Program-made: the position numbers and the translations under genes
Notes under the pieces: generated by a model
Told to the model about the DNA's origin: nothing
What the model saw: the letters and a program-made list of their open reading frames with translations, nothing else
Database searches by the model: none
In this document: in pieces, positions 57,754 through 64,000 of the stretch
How positions within the stretch are numbered: position 1 is the first letter of the stretch
Layout of the letters: every line of letters begins with the position of its first letter
NCBI GenBank assembly: GCA_024803745.1
Contig: JANJXV010000016.1
Coordinates: forward strand, 44,088,025 to 44,152,024
Direction of reading: 5' to 3'
Length of the DNA stretch: 64,000 nucleotides
From: Megascapheus bottae
Taxonomy: Eukaryota > Chordata > Mammalia > Rodentia > Geomyidae

Positions 57754-57981
57754 GCATTCGTTCGGGGCCGGGAGTTTGGCCTAGTGGTTAAAGTGCTTGC
57801 CTAGCATGCATGAAGACCCGGGTTCGATTCCTCGGTACCACATATTGAAAAAAAAAGCCAGAAGTGGTGCTGAGGCTCAAGTGGTAGAGCTCTAGGCTTG
57901 AGAAAGTCCAAGGACAATGCTCAGGCCCTGAGCTCAAGCCCAGGACTGGTTAAAAAAAAAAAAAAAAAGAAGCATTCGTTC
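57754..57981 (+). mobile_element. Young dimeric tRNA/ID-derived SINE with target-site duplication
   Basis: The body starts at about 57,764 and ends in an A-tail of about 17 (57,951-57,969). The A-box TGGCCTAGTGG (57,777-57,787) and a perfect B-box GGTTCGATTCC (57,821-57,831) form an intact-looking Pol III promoter. The right ID-like monomer contains CTCAAGTGGTAGAGCTCT. A perfect 10-bp target-site duplication, gcattcgttc, lies at 57,754-57,763 and 57,972-57,981. Its close identity with the copy at 6.85 kb and the intact tail indicate recent insertion. The lineage (heteromyid-like rodent) is inferred from memory. Confidence 0.92.
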
Positions 57982-60360
57982 ATACAGATCATCACGCTCC
58001 TCAGCACTGCGGAAATGACCCAGTGAAGCCACCGGGGCAAATAAACACGTTAGTGTACTTCAGGCACTACCGAATCTCGGGGGCTCTGAATTTGGTTATT
58101 TCCTCTAACTGTACAACACAGATGTGAACGATTTTGAAACATGAGAACCATTTTTGAGTTCACTGTGTGGTTGCCCAGATTTCAGCGGCCATCATTTCTT
58201 CGCCATGTCTACCTGTCATAGTCAACAAATTCACATGAGTGACTGAGAGCACAGCCTGAAAAACCACACAAACCTGGGTTTGTTCTTCCATTTGTTGTTG
58301 CTGCTAAGCTCATGGTGGAGTTATGGCATGCTGGCTGGAGGCACCCTTCCCCCAGCTCTACCACCCACCTTGATCGCAGCATCCCTGTATCAGTCCTGGG
58401 GTGGGTTCTGAGAAGTATGCAAGAACGCAAGGGTGGGCGTGCATGTGTGGCACAGTTCAACCCTCAGTGAATGGCAGCTGCTGCGGTAGTGCTTTAACGA
58501 GTACTTCATAAAGCACATACGTTCTGCATCCACCCTGGCCCAGTGCCTCCCAGTGCCTCCTTTCTATGCCCTGCATGCCAAAGCTAGAACTAAATCAGCT
58601 GGCTTCTTCTCCCAGTCCACAGAGAATCTTCAAGTCCAGGCCTCGGGACAGACTGTACAGTATTCCAAGTGTTCCTTTGTGGTCTGGGATTCCTGTTAGC
58701 AACATGCATAGATGTACTCGTGGCTGCTTGGTGCCATCCCTGGGGCGTGAGAGGACAGAGCAAGGCATGTCTGTGGTGGTCAAATCATTACTTCCACCGA
58801 GCGCTCTGCACACACCAGCGGATAACAGTGTGACCCCCAGATGCAGAATCTTCTTCCTGTCCACTCATCAGATAACGAGGGGAGAAAACAAGGCAACGAA
58901 TGAGCAGCGTAAAATGATTTAATCTTTCCCTCTTAACCTGCCGAGCACACAGGAAGATGGAGCCTTATAAGCTAAGTGAATTGGCTCAAGTGTTTTGGAG
59001 AGTGCTGACATAAAGCTGGAAGTTTTGGAAGGCTAGGATTGCATGTCTTTCAGCCTGCGCTCGTCTGTGCAGCATTACACTTCAGACAACAAGCCCAGTG
59101 ACAGGGAGAGCCACAGGAGCTCAACTGGCAGTTCAGCTTGATGTCCCTGACATCAAGGCACTTGTGTGCCATCTGCCCATCACCTCCTCCGCCCGGCCCC
59201 TGGGCTATGGCTGGACCTTATTCACGCTAGAATAGCAATCAACCACCATTCGTGTCCGCGGGATCGCCTGGGGACAAGCAAGGTCCAGCCAACTTTACTG
59301 AACGATTCCTCCTCAAACTCCTAGAAGGTGATAACTCTTAACCTGGGTGAACTGAGTCAGCTGTGGGCACTACAGCTGGGCTGGCCACTGGAAGGCAGGA
59401 CTGGAGCTTGCTCTGGAGCTGTGATCCAGCCAAGTATTAGAATGTTTCTTTTGCGTGCTGGCGAGCCTCATTGATGAGTCCGTTCTCAGCATCCACTGGG
59501 TCCATGGGAACAGCCCCTGACGCTGCCTTCCTCTGAGCAGCCCTCAGGCCTTCCTCTCCTGGGAGCACTGGTCTCCGGGTCCCTACTTGAGTTTCCTCAC
59601 TCAAACAGCCACTGTAGCAGGTCAGTGTTCGAAGAGGGGCATTGAGTGGCAGGACACAGAACTGGTCAGACATCCACGGCATCTCGCCATAGCTACTCAT
59701 CTGGGAAACACATCTGAGGCCCCGTAGAAGAAGGCAGAGGCGACTGAAGTGAGGAGGAATCTCAAGTGGAAGCAGATTTTGAGGAAGACTCTCTAGCAAG
59801 CCCAGATCATGTTAATGGTGCTGAGGAAGATGTTGGGGGCCACAAGAGGGAAGGGTTACACGACCGAGAGCCACGCAACGCTCGACATATGCAAGAATCC
59901 CCCCACAGCTGCCGCACACGGGAAGACACAAAAACAGTGACTGCTCATCAGCCAACATGCCTCCGACTCCCCTGGGCTGAGAAAGGCACTTTGTGCAATG
60001 GAGACCTGGGATGCTGCCTGCGTCCTCCCTGCAGCCACTCAGGGCTCTGAGCCCCGGCTCCCATCCGCAGTACAGGCCCAGCCAGTGCCTTCCAGCACTG
60101 TCTCCTCATCACCGAGAACTCCACACACAGACTGCCTCGACGTCCAGGAAAGGCTATGCACACGTCCTGCCAGAAGATGCAACGAGCCCTGGAACAGTGC
60201 AGCCAGCACTGGACCTGACGAGGCTCAGTCCGGCCGTCCAACTCTCCCGAGGCAGAGGAGATCCCGTAGCTACGAGAACCAGTGGGATTTTAGGTATTTG
60301 GGTTTGCACTTCAAGTTACAGTCTAGCTCCTTTCACATCCTGGCTTTTTCAAAAGATCTT
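57982..60360. other. Non-coding DNA, no gene seen
   Basis: Mixed unique sequence. Frames of 60-178 codons overlap on both strands. Those from 59,993 run into the GT repeat. No recognisable exon. Confidence 0.5.
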
Positions 60361-60368
60361 GATGAGTT

Positions 60369-60369
<1 letters not shown>

Positions 60370-60416
<47 letters not shown>
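60370..60416 (+). repeat. (TG)n microsatellite
   Basis: About 23 uninterrupted TG units. It is expected to be length-polymorphic. Confidence 0.97.
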
Positions 60417-60417
<1 letters not shown>

Positions 60418-60419
60418 AT

Positions 60420-61535
60420 GCATGGGTGGGAATATTCCTGTGTTCATGTTTATAGATGCATGTGTGTTTGACCAGGCATATCTCCATGAAAGAAAGAGAA
60501 AACACTTGTCTATATCAACTCCATATTGAATACACACAGAGCTTTCCACCCTGTGCGAGACCTCGCTGGAACACAGAGCAAAAGACATGAAGATGGAACA
60601 GATGGGTGACTCAAAGAAGAATAATGTCTACTTGCCCTCACAGCTTCTCAACATCTCTGTGTCTCAAATTAGGTTTCTCCCTGGTATTTAATGTGGCTAT
60701 GACAAGAGAGTCTAGCTTCACATGAGTGCAGTCACTGGAAATCTTCCAAATTTATTGACATTTCCTTTGGAGTTACATTTTTATTAATATTTTTTTCCAA
60801 AATTGGTATGACCAAGGAGGCAGTTCGCATAAGATCTATGTGTGTGTGTACACCTCACATTTATATTCCTAGAAATTTATTTAACAAGTATTGACCGTGC
60901 AGTGTACCACGAGGACTCCTAGAGATTTAGAGAAGCTGTGGTGGTAGAAATAAGACATACTGAGAGGAAGGCCTTTGGAGTCTGTCACAGCAAACACATT
61001 TATAAACATCACAAAACCATAAACCACGGTGGCGGCGCATGTGTGAGCAGGTGGCAGGCGGTGTCGAGCTGGAGAGAAGCAGGTTCCTGGGCGAGCACCG
61101 CTTAGCACAGAGCTGTGCCAGCGAGCGAGCCGGCACCCAGAAGAGGGGCAGACCACGGCTCCCCACACATGAAGCAGCAGGGCCTGAGCAGGCCCATGAT
61201 GGGCTTGTCTTCAGAGGGGAAGTCTGAAGGTCCTGGCTACAGACCCTGCAGCCCAGGGGCAAGGTCCCAGAAGAAAAGAAGCTGACAACAGACGGCTGGT
61301 TGGTTGGAAGCATTGGTTAGAGGAGTCCTGACTCAAAACCGCACTTAGAGCTGCCCTGACACAGAACCGTGGAGAGCCATATCGAATGTCACTTCCCATA
61401 TCAGATGTCACTTTCCATATCAGATGGGCACAACTGGCCCAGCACCACACCCGTTCACAGACTCTCCACCTGTCATCCAATGCTCAGTATTTCTGCAATG
61501 TCAGTTATGTGTTATTTATCATTCTATTCATGTGA
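60420..61535. other. Non-coding DNA, no gene seen
   Basis: 60,640-60,900 is AT-rich and 61,020-61,300 is GC-rich. At 61,378-61,430 a short motif recurs: ATATCGAATGTCACTTCCC, ATATCAGATGTCACTTTCC and ATATCAGATGGGC, a three-copy degenerate direct repeat of about 21 bp. No gene is recognised. Confidence 0.5.
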
Positions 61536-61539
61536 ACTA

Positions 61540-62300
61540 TTTCTTTTCCTCTTTGTAAGCTTAGCTTAAATTTTATTGACTGTTTATCTTTTAAAAAAAA
61601 TTCTGAGTTTTGGTGATTTTTGATAAACCTTATAGTCTTTCTTTTATTTGTTTCGGCTGATATCTTTATTTCGTATAATCGTCTAAGTTTGCATTTAGTT
61701 TCTTCTAGTTTTTTTGACCTGAAATGCAAAGTTGTTTATTGAAGGATTTTCCTTTCCTTACCACAGACTTTCACTGGTATAAAATTCCCACTTGGATCTG
61801 CTCTTGTCACTTGTCCCAAGAGAACTTTTCGCTTGCTTTTTTGTTTCTTATTTGACCTGTTGGATACACATTGCTTCATTTTCACATATGTTGCATCTTC
61901 CAGGTTCTTTTTTTTTTACCTGCAACTGCCTTTTAATTTCATAACATTAAATCAGAAAAGATTATCTTTTTTATGTTATTAGGGTTTAAACCCAGGGCTT
62001 TGCACTTTCTGCATAGAACTCCACTACTTGAACCCACCACTACCCCTCTGTGTTTTAGTCATTTTTTTATAGCAGGTCTTGATTTTATGTCGAGGGCTAA
62101 CCTCACACTATCATCTTTCTGATCTCTACGTCCCAAGTAGCTGAAATTATAGGCCTGATAAACATGTCTGTTTGTATGCTTTAAATTTCTTTTAATTTGT
62201 TAAAAGTTGTTTTGCAGCCACTTGCATGCTATATCCTGGAGAATATTCCATGTGCACTTTTAAAAAAAAGTATTATTCCACTCTCCTGCACTTCAAAGTT
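61540..62300 (-). mobile_element. Degraded antisense LINE-1 ORF2 region
   Basis: TTCTTTTATTTGTTTCGGCT (61,638), TTTCTTCTAGTTTTTTTGAC, AAGTTGTTTATTGAAGG and TATAAAATTCCCACTTGGAT follow the reverse complement of L1 ORF2 in order. GCATGCTATATCCTGGAGAA (62,224) with TATTCCATGTGCAC comes after an inserted SINE. Frames are broken; it is long inactive. Confidence 0.72.
61965..62165 (-). mobile_element. Old SINE inserted in the LINE-1 relic, antisense
   Basis: GGGTTTAAACCCAGGGCTTT (61,981) and CCAAGTAGCTGAAATTATAG (62,132) match the two ends of the same composite SINE family seen at 16.3 and 54.4 kb, in reverse. It splits the LINE-1 match, so it inserted later. Confidence 0.6.
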
Positions 62301-62960
62301 TCTGCTTTTAAAAAATATTACTTATAGCCTTATGCATGTGGACTTGTATATAAAATGTCTCCTTCCCTTACAACTTCCAAAATTCTCTGCCTTTGACCTT
62401 CAACCATTTGATTGCACTCAGTCTCGGGGTGATCTTCAGATTAATCTTGCTCGGGACCCTTAAAGCATCATGAATTGGGATGTCTACTTGGGTTCTAATA
62501 CATGGAAAGTTCTCACTATTACTTCTTGAATAAGTTTTGTGCTCCTTCATTGTCTCTATTCCTCTGTGGCTTCATTGATGAGTCCGCTCCTTTGGTCTGC
62601 AGTGTCCCATGGGCCTCTGTGTGCTTGCTTCACTTCCAATATCTTCAGCGTTGTTCCTCTGGCTGAAGAATCCAACCACGTACCATCACGTGCAGTGATT
62701 CCTTCTTCTGAGAGATCAAGCCTACTATCGGAGTTCTCTCTTAAATCTGTCGATTTTACCTCTCTATTCTTTAACTCCAGGATTTATGCCCTACGAAAAT
62801 GTCTACGTCTTTGTTCAACTTCTTATTTCTTGATACACTTCTTTCCTAACACCTTTTGTCTGTGGCCCAAGACACTGCCTTGGGTTCCTTTGAGAGGGTC
62901 ATGCTGGGTGCTGATCAGTTCACACACCCCTGCTATTACTCTGGAACCAGTGTCTGCAGC
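62301..62960 (-). mobile_element. Probable continuation of old LINE-type repeat
   Basis: GAGTTCTCTCTTAAATCTGT (62,730), CTTTAACTCCAGGATTTATG and TTGTTCAACTTCTTATTTC resemble reverse-complement LINE text of old L1 subfamilies. A 201-codon plus frame (62,539-63,144) lies across it and is not called a gene. Low certainty. Confidence 0.4.
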
Positions 62961-63729
62961 CTCATTAGTTGACCTGGTTGCTTGGCCTCCACACAGCATT
63001 GCGCTGCCATCTGTGCATTTGAAGGAAAGACTGCCTCTTCCCAGGGCAGCCCTGGTGGAGGGGACTCACTCTACCATCGCAGCTGAGCGGGCGGGCTGCC
63101 GCCGGGTCTGCACTGGAGTCGGCCGACGGCAGGCCTGGTATTAGAGACTTGGGATGGCGTCGACACTCACTGCTGGACCCTGGGAAGCTTTAATCCAGGG
63201 CCAGGGCCAGGGCCAAAGATCCAGGTCAGAGTCCAGATACACGGTGGTCTCTGGTGGAGCCCTACTGCCGCTGGGCAGGACTCTGAGTGGATAAGAATGG
63301 TCAGACACCATGGCTAAGAGAGACTGGAATTAATGAAGTGAGAGTCACTTCCGCGTCTAGAGCATTGTCAAGGCCAGCAGGCCTGGGCCAATCTGGTGCT
63401 CTTGAGAGCAGGACGTCTCTCTCTGCTGCTGGGCCTGGGAGGAGCTGAGCCTCACAGTTCAGGATCCACAGTTAGAGCAGAGATCTGAGTCCAGCTGGCA
63501 ACAAGAAACTCAAATGAGTCCATCTGAGTCCAGAGAGGGGTGGAGCGCTCTGTGTCTCCCTGCAGAGCCTGCAGGGTGCCCGCCGGCCCTCTCCGACAGG
63601 CCTCCTTGACCTTGACCATCCCGTTCTTCATGACTTCTTACCACCCAGCTTCCAGGGCTCAAGGAGGGGCCTTTGTCCAGGAATGCTGGCCTGCCTGCCG
63701 CGCTACCGTTGTGGTGGGGAAATGGTAGA
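62961..63729. other. GC-rich non-coding DNA, no gene seen
   Basis: Contains a short CCAGGG(C) repeat (63,196-63,214). No recognisable exon. Confidence 0.5.
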
Positions 63730-64000
63730 GCACCACCTTCTGAGTACTGCTAAGATAGTGCTCATATAGAGTCCTAATGTACCGCTAATATGATTGCTGG
63801 TTTCCCAGCAGGAATATCACTCATACCAAAAGAGTTAGCAATAAGCAATGAAAAATATGACTCTAAAATGTAAAGGAGAACTTGAATGTAAATAGAATAG
63901 TCACACACTTACGTGCCAATGTGCAGTGAACTTATGAAAAATTAAGCCTCCCTAATGAGCGCCATTTTTATTTCATATTGGAGTTATGAAAGACTTTGAA
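63730..64000. promoter_or_regulatory. Candidate conserved non-coding element, cut by window end
   Basis: Non-repetitive AT-rich sequence with TGTACCGCTAATATGATTGC, GAGTTAGCAATAAGCAATG, ACTTACGTGCCAATGTGC and CCCTAATGAGCGCCATTTTT. CpGs persist in AT-rich context (CCGCTAAT, TACGTG, GAGCGCC). Homeodomain and C/EBP-like cores are dense. It probably continues to the right. Inference from texture. Confidence 0.4.

Noticed and set aside
57777..57831. Functional tRNA gene
   Set aside because: A-box and B-box are present, but the sequence is the left monomer of a SINE with tail and target-site duplication, without a credible cloverleaf acceptor stem pairing.
62539..63144. 201-codon plus-strand frame as a gene
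   Set aside because: Much of it appears to be old LINE-type sequence in antisense. No family resemblance.

Overview
The window is nuclear DNA from a mammal, most likely a rodent of the Castorimorpha/Heteromyidae type (kangaroo rats, pocket mice). The evidence is two nearly identical copies (6,851-7,050 and 57,764-57,971) of a dimeric tRNA/ID-derived SINE, each with a poly-A tail and a perfect target-site duplication. Further support comes from antisense LINE-1 relics, (CA)n, (GATA)-type and (GGA)n microsatellites, and the absence of any bacterial gene organisation. The family assignment rests on recalled resemblance to heteromyid SINEs and has not been checked by a search.

I recognise no protein-coding gene, exon, tRNA or rRNA gene. 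The longer open frames are explained by tandem repeats, low-complexity DNA, repeat relics or chance. The window therefore looks intergenic or deep-intronic. GC-rich, fast-evolving stretches alternate with AT-rich blocks (for example 4,850-5,460, 11,040-11,360, 27,000-27,420, 63,730-64,000) that look like conserved non-coding regulatory elements. This is an inference from base composition and homeodomain-like motifs.

Layout: 1-8,769 is mostly single-copy DNA with a young SINE at 6.85 kb and a purine 9-mer repeat at 7.74 kb. At 8,770-9,053 there is a four-copy 70-bp minisatellite. 9-14.7 kb is unique sequence. 14.75-18.3 kb is a decayed antisense LINE-1 interrupted by an old SINE. 18.3-35 kb is unique sequence with microsatellites and several candidate conserved elements. 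From about 35,088 to 49,178 lies the dominant feature, a 14.1-kb minisatellite with a 26-bp unit. 145 bp further on there is an independent six-copy 33-bp minisatellite (49,322-49,515). 49.5-61.5 kb is again mostly unique, with a young SINE at 57.8 kb. 61.5-62.9 kb is another antisense LINE-1 relic, and the window ends in a conserved-looking AT-rich block.

The 26-bp array is the most interesting element. Marker positions imply exactly 533 units between 35,321 and 49,173: 523 of 26 bp, eight of 25 bp and two of 27 bp. It has diverged units only at its left edge, multi-unit internal duplications, two domains with different private variants, almost no CpG, one CACCTG E-box in nearly every unit, a RUNX-type core in a subset of units, and a two-tier G-quadruplex motif on the minus strand of most units. 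Because the unit is 26 bp and lacks stop codons on the minus strand, all three minus frames stay open for kilobases. This produces giant apparent proteins (up to 2,880 codons) that are almost certainly not real genes.
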